Shown here piece by piece: positions 32,216-42,484 of a stretch of DNA of 64,000 nt. Numbering within the stretch: the stretch's first letter is position 1; each line of letters starts with the position of its first letter. A program made the translations under genes and the position numbers. The notes below the pieces were generated by a model. It was not told the origin of the DNA and did not search any database. It was given only the letters and a program-made list of their open reading frames with translations. Origin of the DNA: Phytophthora sp. 'mugwort' (Eukaryota > Oomycota > Peronosporomycetes > Peronosporales > Peronosporaceae); NCBI GenBank assembly GCA_033558025.1, contig JAUCEF010000012.1, forward strand, positions 620,001 through 684,000. Reading direction: 5' to 3'.

Positions 32216-32344
32216 GCGGGCCCAGATCGGCTGTTCCGTCGGTACTCACTGATTACTAATCAGAGCAGCCGTAACGTCACGTATCAATACCGGTATTTAT
32301 CACCAGGGCACCTAAAACCGCAGCACTGCCTCAGGATTGCTTAA

Positions 32345-32393
32345 TTGGACAAAAATACTTGACGGCCGAGGCGCCACGTATTTTTTTGTCCAA
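32345..32393. mobile_element. TTAA-flanked micro-element (49 bp, left arm)
   Basis: A 49-bp segment starts TTGGACAAAAA and ends TTTTTTGTCCAA, flanked by TTAA on both sides, with a GC-rich centre (CGGCCGAGGCGCC). The right-arm copy is 48 bp. A related site without it is at about 18670 (GGATTATTTAATTAGCAC). Confidence 0.65.
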
Positions 32394-32487
32394 TTAAACA
32401 GATCACTCAGTAAAAAAAAACTTCTTTTTTTGGTGGTGTCCTCCACACCAGCTACTACGTCAGTCGAATGCTGCGCCCTAAATAACC

Positions 32488-32803
32488 TGAGATGACGCAG
32501 ATCGTGTCACCGGACTACTCTCTAAGTGCCTGTCACTCCTAAGCGTAGGTGCCATTGTAGACGTATACACTAGAAGGTCAGATAGATTAGAGTAATCAAA
32601 AGGAAGTTCGTAAACACGTAAGTGCCGGGCAAACAGCCGCGACAGGGGAGCAGTGTTCTGGTGGGGTACTCTCTCCACTGCAGTGCTCGCTGAGCTGCAG
32701 ATTCCACAGTGAGTGGAGAGTGTGCCGCTCGGGGGCCACCAGAGCACGCCGCACCGCTAAAGGTGTATTGAGCACATACAAACACCCCATAATCGTATAG
32801 TAA
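32488..32803 (+). repeat. Partial LTR, first 316 bp
   Basis: It matches the first part of the solo LTR at 36266-36838 in the same orientation, from TGAGATGACGCAGATCG to CGTATAGTAAA, with few differences, then diverges. It may be the remnant 5' LTR of the Copia element that follows; that link is not proven. Confidence 0.75.
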
Positions 32804-32939
32804 AACGCGCCAGTGGGAGGGTGTTCCACAGCCGGGAGCACCCCCGTCATGGGAAGTGATGATGTGTTATCCCGACGAAGGATTGAAGCAGAGTTCGCGT
32901 GGACCTATTGTTGAGCCATGACGCAATCAAGGTATCAAG

Positions 32940-35900
32940 GTGGGCCATGAGTGGGTCCGCCTGTACCGGAGGGGGGGTAGCTATCGTGGGCCTCGCTTTG
33001 AGCAACGCAGACATTCTGAGCCTATGGAGAATAAAAGTTTTGGACCCCCTTCACGCATGAGTCCCTATGAGATGGAACTACATGGTGTACCGATTCTAGG
33101 ACCCCCTGACCCATGGTCGCTTGCAAATGGGCAACGTCGGTCTCCACCCCGTGATTGTGGACCTAGAGGGACATTCCATGACGGTCGCGGACGCAGTCGA
33201 TCGCCGCCTCGAGGGCGTAGCAGGTCGATGCCTCGTGAACGCTTTGCTAACTTACCGCGCGGACCCCAGAGATGGAACGAGTCGCCACGACAAAATGGGC
33301 GACCGAACGCACCACCTCGTGGGCCTCCGAGTCATTATGGATCACAGCACTGGCGTGGATTACAACGACGACATGATGACTGCCGGGGTCGCAATGTCTC
33401 TCCCCGCCGTGGTGATTACCGCAGAAATGATGTGTCGCTACGTGGCCGAGGAATCTCACCTCACCGTTTCGACGATCGCCAGTGAGATGGTGGTGTTGCA
33501 CACCGTGATGGATCGCGAATGGTTAATGCAATGGGGCCCAATGAAGGTATGCAAGTGCGTACAGAGGTTTTTATTGAGTGGATTTTAGATTCGGTTTCAC
33601 AAGCCAACATTTGTGGGGGCCTGTCTCTCTTCACTACTCTGCGTGAAGACAAGACGAACCGACTTGACTTTGCGAATGGAACTTCTGAACATACGACTGT
33701 GTGTGGTTCTGTACTACTGCGTGTGTTGGATCAGGCAACTGGAGAGCTAGAGGATCGCCTGCTGGACGACTTGGTGTACACGCCGAACGCTAAAGTTAAT
33801 CTGATCAGCATGGGCTATCTCCAGACTACCGGACGGTTCAAGCTAACGTGTTCGCCGGACCAGAGAATATAGCCTGGATGACAAGCCTGGAACTGTGCTC
33901 AAGTTTGAGCGAGTGACCGGCATGGTGGTGATGGTAATGGCAAGGCTAACTGTGGACGAGAAGAAGTCCATGGAGTTACTGCATCAGCGCTTCGGCCACC
34001 TGAACATGACTCTAGTGAATGTTCTGACAGGAAGACTGGTCTTGGAGTTAAGTTCAATACGAAGCACTGGAGCCCCTACGAACGCGTTGCCTGCATTACC
34101 AGCAAGGCGAAGGCGATACATCACGCGAGGCTGCCTGTGAAGACGTCTCGTCCCTTGATATTCTCGTTATGGACATCTGCTCATTGAATGAGCCTAGCGT
34201 GAGTGGTGCAACGATGTTCCTGTTTGTCATTGATATGGCAACAATATACAAGTGGGTTTATTTACTCAAGAAGAAGAGTGAAGCTACCTGGTTCATCATG
34301 GGGGGGAAACTGTTACGGGAATTGAGGACACAGCATGTTGAGCATCAAGTCCTGCACCTGCGAGCAGACCAGGGAGGTGAGTTGCAAGCAACGAAACGCA
34401 CGATACTGTGTGGAACATGGAATTGTGCAGCAATTTACCAACTTTTACTCGCCGCATGAGAACGGCATAGCTGAGAGAGCGAATGGAGTTGTACTACCGC
34501 GTGTGCGGGCAATGCTAACTGCCACACACCTGCCGAACATACTTTAGGGAGAGGCCTTGTTGCACATGGTCACCATCCTCAACATGTTGCCGACGAAGGC
34601 GCTGGGAACTGTGCCACCGTACGAGAAGCTGAATGGGAAGTTTCCTCCTCTAACAAGGCTGCGAACTTGGGGATGCATTGGCCATGTACATGTACCACCT
34701 GAACCACGACAACGGAAAGAGAAGCTGGAACCAAGGGCAAAGGATGTATCTATTGCTAGGCCACAGCGACTCTACCAAGGGATACAAGTTTTTGAACCTA
34801 GTTACGTACCAGGTGACTACTGCACAATTGGACAACGTATGCTTTCATGAGGAGTTCACGGTTGATGGCACATATGTGAAGCGCCTGCTGGAGAATGGAT
34901 TCCTTGACGGAGATCACGAACTACGCAGCAGGCCCCAGTTGTGCGAATCAAGACGAGTATGGATACTTACGCTATAGACAGCAGTAGACCGGTGCCTGTG
35001 AGCATGCCGTTGGAGCTCTTAGAAATGCAGCTGGTACAAGACGCACAGAACAGGCAAGAGTCTAGTGGGAGTCTACCTGCAGACGACACTAACTCGTCGA
35101 TCGCTGACAAACAGTCTTGAGACATGCAATCGACTCAGGTTGCACCTGACAACCACCGGCACCAGTGAAGAAGGTGAAAAGGAGGCGACGGCGCGGAGTA
35201 TGCCGAAAACCGGTAAAGGAGGGAGAGACTACTGAATTTGCAATCCCAGTACCTCCGGTCGAGCAGTGTCCGAAGCGATCGCGACGGATACAGAAGCCGA
35301 ACGTTCGACTGTCGGATTATGTCCTTGGCCATGGGCTGGCCATTGAAGATGTAGAGATACCAACGACACACAAGCAAGCACGAGTCAGCAAGCTCTGGCC
35401 TCAATGGAAGGCTGTAATGATGGCAGAGCTACAGTCGCCGAAGGTCACCATACCTGGAAGCTAGTGCCCAGTTCGTCAGCAAAGAAGGTCAAAGCTATCA
35501 CATGCAGATGGGTATTCGCTGTCAAACGAGATGAACGTGGACGGATCAAGCGATTCAAAGCGCGGTTGGTGATCCATGGCTTTAAGCAACAGCTAGGCAT
35601 CAACTACTCAGAGACTTATGCACCCGTGATCCGGTTTGAAACTATTGGGACTGCAATCTACTATGCCGTTTAGTGCGGATGGCAACTGTTGCAGTATGAT
35701 GTGAAGACTGCGTTCCTTTATAGAGACCTTAACAAGCTGATTTCATGGATCACCCCCCCCCCCGGTTTTCAAGTTGATGGAACTGCGTTTATCTGCAGGC
35801 TTTTGAAGAGTTTGTACGGGCTGCAACAAGCGCCGAACATCTGGAATCGGACATTTCTTGCGAAGTTGGTGGTAATGGAACTCGAGCGTCTGGACTCGGA

Positions 35901-36126
35901 CTATGGACCCTATCTGCTACGAAAGGACGGAGAAGTGAAACTGTTGCTGACAGTTTACGTGGAAGATCTACTGCTGACGGGTCTTCGTGAAGTGTGTGAG
36001 GAAGTTGCTGCTTCCCTGAAAGAATTTTTTAACTGACTACGATAAGGAATGTGAAATACCTATTGGATCGCGATTCTGATCAATCGCCCGCGTCGACAGA
36101 TCGTGTACTCGCGGCGTCAGTACATA
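32940..36126 (+). mobile_element. Copia retrotransposon, degenerate, RNase H missing
   Basis: Gag end: an Arg/Pro-rich stretch at 32940-33485 (repeated RSRSPPRGRS-like words). Protease: about 33570-33870 (FIEWILDSVSQANICGG, DSG altered to DSV; LIDDLVYTPNAKVNLISMG-like). Prepol with LLHQRFGHLNMTLVNVL at 33970-34050. Integrase: 34169-34560 (DILVMDICSLNEPSVSGA, LRADQGGELQ, SPHENGIAERANGVV). Reverse transcriptase: 35404-36036 (WVFAVKRDERGRIKRFKARL, YDVKTAFLYRDLNKLI, LLKSLYGLQQAPNIWNRTF, with YVDD changed to YVED). Stops and frameshifts throughout. After about 36060 the element stops and GAPDH sequence begins at 36127. It is a different Copia lineage from those at 6.9-18.5 kb. Confidence 0.85.
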
Positions 36127-36265
36127 TTATAAGTGCTGAAGCGTTTTCACATAGGTGATTGCAACGCTGTGCACCGTCGTCATCACAATGCCATCATTGA
36201 TCACCTTGGCCACGGGAGCAAGGCAGTTTATCGTGCACGACGCGTGGGCGCGGAGCCGTTGTACT
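36127..36265 (-). pseudogene. GAPDH pseudogene, active-site region
   Basis: The minus strand reads ASCTINCLAPVAKVINDGIV then MTTVHSVAITYVKTLQHL, matching the GAPDH active-site block SCTTNCLAPLAKVINDxFGI and MTTVHxxTxTQKT. On the plus strand it ends at GTACT, the left copy of the solo LTR target duplication. It continues on the other side of that LTR. Confidence 0.85.
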
Positions 36266-36838
36266 TGAGATGACGCAGATCGCGTCACCGGACTACTCTC
36301 TAAGTGCCTGTCACCCCTAAGCGTAGGTGCCATTGTAGACGTACATACTAGAAGGTCAGATAGATTAGAGTAATCATAAGGAAGTTCGTAAACACGTAAG
36401 TGCCGGGCAAACAGCCGCGACAGGGGAGCAGTGTTCTGGTGGGGTACTCTCTCCACTGCAGTGCTCGCTGAGCTGCAGATTCCAAAGTGAGTGGAGAGTA
36501 TGCCGCTCGGGGGCCACCAGAGCACGCCGCACCGCTAAAGGTGTATTGAGCACATACAAACACCCCATAATCGTATAGTAAACCTAAGTGAATTGCGTGT
36601 GTCGCACGCACGCGCAGCACACAATCCTGGCTGCTACAGCCAGTGATGTCCTTCTTGTATATATTCTTCAGCATTTCGTATATCGGCACACGGTAGAGCT
36701 GGATGCTGTGAAGCCGTGTGTTTTACATGACTGTGTGCAGGATAGAGTCTGGGGTCGGTCCCGGTGATCACTGCCGGTGTCTTAGGCTATGGCATTGGAC
36801 TGCGGTACTGGACACGGGCAGTCAACTAATATCTCACA
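36266..36838 (+). mobile_element. Solo LTR, 573 bp, target duplication GTACT
   Basis: It begins TGAGATGACG and ends ATATCTCACA. GTACT is found at 36261-36265 and again at 36839-36843. Removing the insert restores a continuous GAPDH-like reading (TREKYNGS). A single LTR with an exact 5-bp duplication is the footprint of LTR-LTR recombination. A partial copy lies at 32488-32803. Confidence 0.85.
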
Positions 36839-36966
36839 GTACTTCTCGTGTTTTCATGCCCACTGCACACATCGGTGTGACATCCTTGGGCGACGCAGAG
36901 ATCACCACCTTTTTTAAACACGCCCTTAGGTTCGCACATGTACCAGGTGCCAGCCTTGCCCCACGG
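36839..36966 (-). pseudogene. GAPDH pseudogene, part upstream of active site
   Basis: The minus strand reads IPWGKAGTWYMCEPKGVF and KKVVISASPKDVTPMCAVGM, matching GAPDH up to the VNHEKY block, with an internal deletion between GVF and KKVV. It abuts the right arm of the inverted duplication at 36967. Confidence 0.85.
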
Positions 36967-36977
36967 GATCTGTTTAA

Positions 36978-37025
36978 TTGGACAAAAAAATACGTGGCGC
37001 CTCGGCCGTCAAGTTTTTTGTCCAA
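36978..37025. mobile_element. TTAA-flanked micro-element (48 bp, right arm)
   Basis: Counterpart of 32345-32393, with TTAA at 36974-36977 and 37026-37029. It lies between a GAPDH fragment and a hAT-like terminus (CAGTGCTGC at about 37043). Confidence 0.65.
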
Positions 37026-37702
37026 TTAAGCAATCCTGAGGCAGTGCTGCGGTTTTAGGTGCCCTGGTGATAAATACCGGTATTGATACGTGACGTTACG
37101 GCTGCTCTGATTAGTAATCAGTGAGTACCGACGGAACAGCCGATCTTGGCCCGCCTACGTCCCAATGCGTACCGTAACCGATACACGTAGCCCGAGGCAT
37201 ACACGTACCGCTACACGTAGGAGGCGGACTATGTCCCAAAAGCGTATCCGAAACACGTAGCCTAGATCCCATAACACATCCTACGATAAAATGCGTACTG
37301 TAATCCATCCGTCGAAATGGATCTACGAACATTGCGCACACAAAACAATGTTGTTGGGTACTTTATGCGTTTGCTTTGAATAGTTGGTCGATTGCATACA
37401 CTAGGGATCAATATTCTACTATCATTCGGATCTTCCAGTAGTATTGTTTTATACGTAGCGCCAGTAGTTGGCTCCGTCGCTGGCCGGCAGTGCAGGCTTT
37501 ATGACAAGCAGCCACAGATGACATACGGAGCTCTAGCTTACAGCTCCTTTCCTCTCCCTATCTTTCCTGCATCGCTTCCTTTGATGTCTACAAACTCCTT
37601 CGGAATTATTCCACGTCTCTTTCATTCCATAATTTCTGCTAAGGTGCCCCCCCCCCCCCCACCCCCCACCCCAACACAGACACTCCGCTTCATCGAGTGA
37701 AG

Positions 37703-37719
37703 CACTCAGCACCCAATTT
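37703..37719 (+). promoter_or_regulatory. Possible oomycete Inr-like element, effector right copy
   Basis: CACTCAGCACCCAATTT, about 15-30 bp before the ATG, loosely fits the oomycete initiator pattern (CAYTYYNCAWTTT type). The left arm has the same sequence inverted. Confidence 0.3.
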
Positions 37720-37733
37720 AATCAAACCCAATA

Positions 37734-38210
37734 ATGCGCGTTTCCTACGCTGTGCTGACGGCTGCGATCGTCCTCTTCGCGAGCAATGATGCAGTTTTCG
37801 CTTCAGGCGTGAAGAAGCTTTCGGAGATGAGTTCGCCCAACGCTGCACTGGTGGCTCTTGCACCCCGCACCGACAAGCGGCTTCTGCGAACCAACCGAAT
37901 CACGGATGATGAAGACGACGACGACGATGACGACGACGACGACGACTTGGTTCTGCCTGCACCTGATGACAAGGAATCGTTAGAAGAAAGAAGCTTTACA
38001 CCGTCCGAGCAGCAACTCAGCAAGTGGGGCGCAAGAGTAGCTTCCTGGGTGAACAATGGAAAGACTCCCGGACAAATTAAGGATAAGCTTACCCTCTCGT
38101 ACGCTAAAGACCTGTGGAAGTACGAACTGTTCAAAACGGCTTACGCTCGTAAGTACAGCAAGCGGACGGTTTTCACGTCGACTGACCCGCGCAACCCACG
38201 GAACCACTAG
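37734..38210 (+). CDS. RxLR-EER secreted effector candidate (right copy)
   Basis: Identical in protein to 31161-31637: signal peptide, RLLR at residues 49-52, an acidic tract at 58-71 encoded by 14 consecutive GAY/GAA codons (37905-37946), EER at 84-86, and a W/Y-containing C-terminal domain. The ATG is the first in the frame and is followed at once by the signal peptide, so the start is firm. The stop is followed by sequence unique to the arms. Both copies are open, so both may be expressed, but identical reads would not separate them. The gene sits among transposons, as is usual for this effector class. Confidence 0.9.
   Translation: MRVSYAVLTAAIVLFASNDAVFASGVKKLSEMSSPNAALVALAPRTDKRLLRTNRITDDEDDDDDDDDDDDLVLPAPDDKESLEERSFTPSEQQLSKWGARVASWVNNGKTPGQIKDKLTLSYAKDLWKYELFKTAYARKYSKRTVFTSTDPRNPRNH
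37905..37946 (+). repeat. GAY codon repeat within effector
   Basis: Fourteen consecutive Asp/Glu codons, mostly GAC, between the RxLR and EER motifs. The left-arm counterpart is 31425-31466. A repeat prone to length change. Confidence 0.85.
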
Positions 38211-38467
38211 ACAGAGCGCCATCCAGGTGAACCGACTTGGTTGTACTAGCCCTACCTACGCCGATGGCGTATCTCGGAGGTCTCGTCGACTTAGGTTGGA
38301 GGAAACGTGAACAAACCCTAAAAAGATAATACTTTGCGGTCATTTTTTTTGCATAAATGATCCAGATACTGGTATTCACAAATAAAATGTACCGTGAAGA
38401 TCGAAGAAAACACCAATTCAGAAATAATTTATAAATTCCCAGGTAAGATTAACCCGATTTTCTAGCG

Positions 38468-39061
38468 TAGGTTATAACGCACCACGCAGCCGCCGTACAT
38501 CGAGCAAAGAGCGCTGGTGCCTCTGGATAACTGGCTTGCGATAAAGATATATTATTACTGTACCGAACTGCCCCTTCGTTTTGCAGCACGTGTGTGGTAT
38601 AAGAGATAGCACGTTGGTCACGATGGCCCAAGCCAACGCAAAGACCACGTAGGCTGCTGTGGCTACATTTGTTGGTGCCTGCGTGGCCTTGAGGTACTGC
38701 ATAGCTTCCTTCTGCTTGGGCAACACCTGCAGCCAAATCAACGACAGCAACCTCATACCGTACACATAATACACATACACACATAATCAGCGGTGTAAAT
38801 GTGATAAATCAACCGTTCGTCGTTCTGGATCCGCTTGTTCGTGATACTAAACGGCGTGTAATTGTAGCCGCGAAGGGCGACGCAAGGTTCCAGCAGTTGT
38901 CGGAAGTCCATGCAACGCACTTTTGTGCCAGACTCTGATAGTTCTATGGCCACATATATCGACACGATGAAACTTACGCCCTGCATGAGATGCTCCACGA
39001 TAGGCAGTGCAAGCCAGAAGTATCGGTTTCGCAGGACGCTCCACGTCACGAGAGCATTGCA
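38468..39061 (-). pseudogene. BT1 transporter C-terminal fragment (right arm)
   Basis: Mirror copy of 30310-30903; same blocks and same defects. Confidence 0.75.
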
Positions 39062-39250
39062 GTTCAGGTCTAGAGCACGACACTCAATGCTGCATATCGA
39101 GGCGTTGGTGGAAATGGCGGTGCAGTCTTATGGCTTGGTCAACGAACGTGCGTATGGCTTTATCGTTGGGCTCCAGGTGACGTGGTTCGGCTCCCAGCAA
39201 GTAGAGACGAGAGAACGTGTTGCCGGCATGTCATCTGTAAAATGAGTACG

Positions 39251-39804
39251 AAAATGTGAAGGCTCTGCAAACTCCTGAGGTGGCTGTAACTGGCGCCTTA
39301 CGCGGAGCTGGAGCTTCCAATTTATTTACAGAGCAGCAGGTGGGTCTCGCGTTGCCGTACGCTGCAGTTGAACTCGAATACGGTGTGCTCCCATCAACGA
39401 TATATTCGGATACCCCCACTCCCCCCCACCTCCAGGTAGTCACAGCTAACACGCTGGTGGTGCTTCCTCCCAGGTGTTTAATGCCATCTCCGGCTGCGCC
39501 CCACTCTTGGATACCGCGGTGTAACCGTACATCCTCATTGGATGGACAATTTATGTGGCAATGCCTGTAACGATGGGCTGTAGTCGTGTTGACCAGCCCT
39601 ACTTCCTATATCCGTCTCACCGAGGCATTTCACTTAGCGACTACACGCCGCAATCGAGAGATAGTCTTCGCGAACTTGCCGTATATTGCGTTGGACGTTT
39701 TCATGGGCGAGTATAGTTCTGACTGGAATTGGCGAACGATGAATGTGATGGCAGGCATTATAGAGTTGTCTTTAGATATTTCATCACCTAAAGCTGCTAA
39801 CTAA
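39251..39804 (+). pseudogene. BT1 transporter N-terminal and middle fragment (right arm)
   Basis: Mirror copy of 29567-30120; same blocks and same defects. Confidence 0.75.
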
Positions 39805-40609
39805 GTGTAAGAAGAAAACTTAGTTACCCTATCCCCTCCAAAGTCTGGTAGAAGTCGCAATTGACGTGAAGTGACTTTGAGCAACCACCCTCAGCGTCAA
39901 CGAGCCTTGCAAAAGTAACCGTGTCACTCGGATATGATATGGCAGAACCAACCAACCGGAGGAACTTACTGAAGTTGAAGATGTCATGCTTCTAAAGCAT
40001 ACTATCCGTATCAAGTCCGACATCTAAAGAAACTAACCTGATTTGCCACAATAATAGCAGTGGAAGCGCGCCGGGGGTGCAGCCCTGAGTATGGACTGAT
40101 CCAGCAGCATCGCGTTTTCGTTCGAGCCGCGCTACAGCCTAACATCCTGTAGCTAAGAAGTGCGAACGTCTAATCCAAGCGAGGCTTTATTCAAACCGTC
40201 CGTGGAGTCGTATTTCTTACATATTTTTTTAGCTAGAGCTTCCCGGCCTAATACTATCAGAGGGTTGATAAGTGTGGATGCGAGGCAACATGCTATATTC
40301 GCACTTCCTTGTGTACACAGGGTAGAGAATCACTAACTCATGTACGTGAGTCGGCTTGCCTTGTATAACTACGTCTCGTCCAATTCCTGGGTCGTTCTAT
40401 TGGCCTACAATACATGTCAAACTTAACGTTGGTAAGTTTAGTACTCGACAACCGGCTTAATGTTCTTTTACGAGTGTGGCATTGTCAAACGAATACACGT
40501 ATATATTCGATGCGTTAGAGGGTTTACGCAAAATTGAACTTCCAGCGTCCCTACTTAGATTGTCAGCTCCAGACTCCTGTCAGCAGTTGTCGCACGCAAA
40601 TTGTAACCA

Positions 40610-42480
40610 ATTTAATCTTCGTAGTTAACCGTGTGCTGGGTTCCCGCCTTCACATCTTTAATCATGATAGCCATGACTTTGACGTTCGTCTCATTCTGCA
40701 TCTCCTCGAAAGCGACGTTTGGGTAGCATGAATGACTCAAGAATCGCGTGGTGATTCCACACTTGAGTGTCTCCACATAAATTAACCACTTATTGACCGA
40801 CTTGGCGTGCAGCAGCATGGTGTAGCCGCTGTTCCGCTTCACAGACTGATCCGGCTGTCTTCCACAAGTGCGTCGTATTCGCAGAGTTTTCCAGCATACA
40901 CGCCCAGCACGTCTCTGGCATCGAGCCAAGTGGTAGTGTAGACGTCCAGTCCGACACGGCACGTGTCAAACAACTTTAGGGTCGTCAGTGAACGTGGAGC
41001 GTTGCTACATATTGCATTTAAGCCGCAACAATCTGGCGTACAGTAGATAGTGAGAGCGGCATTGGGGCATGTATCCAGGAAGCAATCCCCAGTACACGTG
41101 CATGCGCCCCCCTTGCCTATGTCAGGAAATGAAATATCCTCGGGTACTCCGCACTTAGTAATGAATTCCAACTCCTCCAGACACTCCACTTCCACCATGA
41201 TTGGCTCATGGTCAATGCTGTATGTACTGATCTCCTCGTACTGAGGTCGCCTAGCATGAAGCGCGAGCAAGCGCGCTTCTACTTCAGTCAAACGCAATAG
41301 CTGTTTCACCTTCTGCGCCTTCAGGGTCTCGTGTATCAAATTCGAGTTCCGCTGCGGGTAATTCCGCACTTGACTTGGTTCAGTCGCTTCCGCGATCGGG
41401 GTATACGCCAGGTTCCCGCTCGTTTCTTGGCCTGGTGTCGAATTTTAGATCGTTGCCACCGCGTCGGGATCGTTTTGAATATATTCTTGCGCTGCCACCA
41501 AATTAATATCCGGAGGCCTACCACAGTCGACATGATCACTGTCTTGGCAGATTTCCTCACGAGCACCATCCAGCTCACTAACATATTTTCCTCGACCAGA
41601 ACACCTCTTCTCCATCGTTTCCGTGGCGCTGGGCGGCGTCAAATTTCAGAACCGGGGAATGGTATGTCAACGACTTCCTCCGATTGCTGCGACCTGATGT
41701 TCTTAACTTCTTCCAGTGGAGGAGTTGCTAATAACTCCCGCGAAGCTTTACCATTAGGTGGGTTCGACTTTCACGAAGTTTTCGTAGTTGTGGATGGCGG
41801 CAAAACTTTAACTCTGGGGACTGGGTTCTCCGAGTCTCCTTCAGAGGCATGCGACGACCCGGGCTCAGTTTCCTCGGGCGGGGTACGTTGTGCTCGCATC
41901 GAAGCCGCGACGGCGTCTCGAATTGCGCCTGAAAGAGCTGCGTTGAGAAGGCTGGCTAGTGTGGGAGCATTACAGCTCCCAGAATCAAGCGGTAGCTTCG
42001 CATCTTGCGCCACTCGGCGTACGCGTCTCTGAACCGATTGCCAAAGCGATCCGAGCGCCGTTTCAGCATCATGTGTTGCGACAGCAACTCCGCGGAGTCT
42101 AAGGATGGTATCCCCCGTCAGTGTCATCCACGCGCAGAATGGCAGAAACGCGATACCCTCTTGGGCCTCCACACACAACTGCTATCGAGTAATACTCAAT
42201 CTTGTCCCCTGCGTGCAGGGATTCCGGAGCGAGTTCCGATACACTGATCCCCAGCATGTTGTCGCTGCAAGTGCTGGGTCCTCCGCAGATCGCCGCGCAC
42301 CAACAGGATGACGATTTTGAATTCTGCTCGGTCGTTGTGGCCTCTACTACCGCCACTTTCAAGCAACACTCGTTACACCTGTACGGACAGAAGCACATCC
42401 CCCTCTCAGCTCCCACACTCTGCCTTTCTGTCAAGCATGCTAGCGCTTGCCAGAAAGGCTGCCTCGCACGGACTGTCGCT
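40610..42480 (-). pseudogene. SET-domain protein, frameshifted
   Basis: Read right to left in four segments. 42434-42099 (FCPYRCNECCLKVAVVEATT, LHAGDKIEYYSIAVVCGG). 42178-41771 (LRLRGVAVATHDAETALGSL, then Ser/Pro-rich). 41642-41445, and, after a stop, 41369-40839 with a Cys-rich pre-SET/AWS-like cluster (GACTCTGDCFLDTCPN, YCTPDCCGLNAIC). A frameshift near 40850 leads into the SET core: SVNKWLIYVE, RFLSHSCYPNVAFEEM (the NHSC block, with Asn changed to Ser) and VKAGTQHTVNYED. The order is that of a histone-lysine methyltransferase. At least two frameshifts and one stop (possibly an intron for one of them) make this copy unlikely to work. The right-arm boundary of the inverted duplication is 540 bp away. 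Confidence 0.65.
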
Positions 42481-42484
42481 GCGT

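Larger units (their letters stand above)
29299..32404. repeat. Inverted duplication, left arm (3,106 bp)
   Basis: Every position pairs with the right arm (36967-40072) as its reverse complement; paired coordinates sum to 69371 over most of the length and to 69370 between two compensating 1-base differences. Only a handful of differences were noticed: a G-run near 31705, the micro-element near 32355, and single bases near 31876 and 32225. It contains BT1 transporter debris and an intact RxLR effector gene. Confidence 0.97.
36967..40072. repeat. Inverted duplication, right arm (3,106 bp)
   Basis: Reverse complement of 29299-32404 with only a few differences (see left arm). The inner end joins a GAPDH pseudogene. 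The outer end stops at 40072; the outer flanks of the two arms share nothing recognisable. Confidence 0.97.

Noticed and set aside
33121..33588. 155-codon plus-strand frame inside the Copia gag region
   Set aside because: It overlaps the Arg/Pro-rich gag frame and has no recognisable content of its own.
29299..40072. Inverted repeat as a pure assembly artefact
   Set aside because: The arms differ at several positions and have different inner and outer flanks, so they are two real sequences. A haplotype mis-join is still possible and is listed as a check.
41331..42032. 233-codon plus-strand frame
   Set aside because: Antisense to the SET-domain pseudogene, which explains the sequence better.
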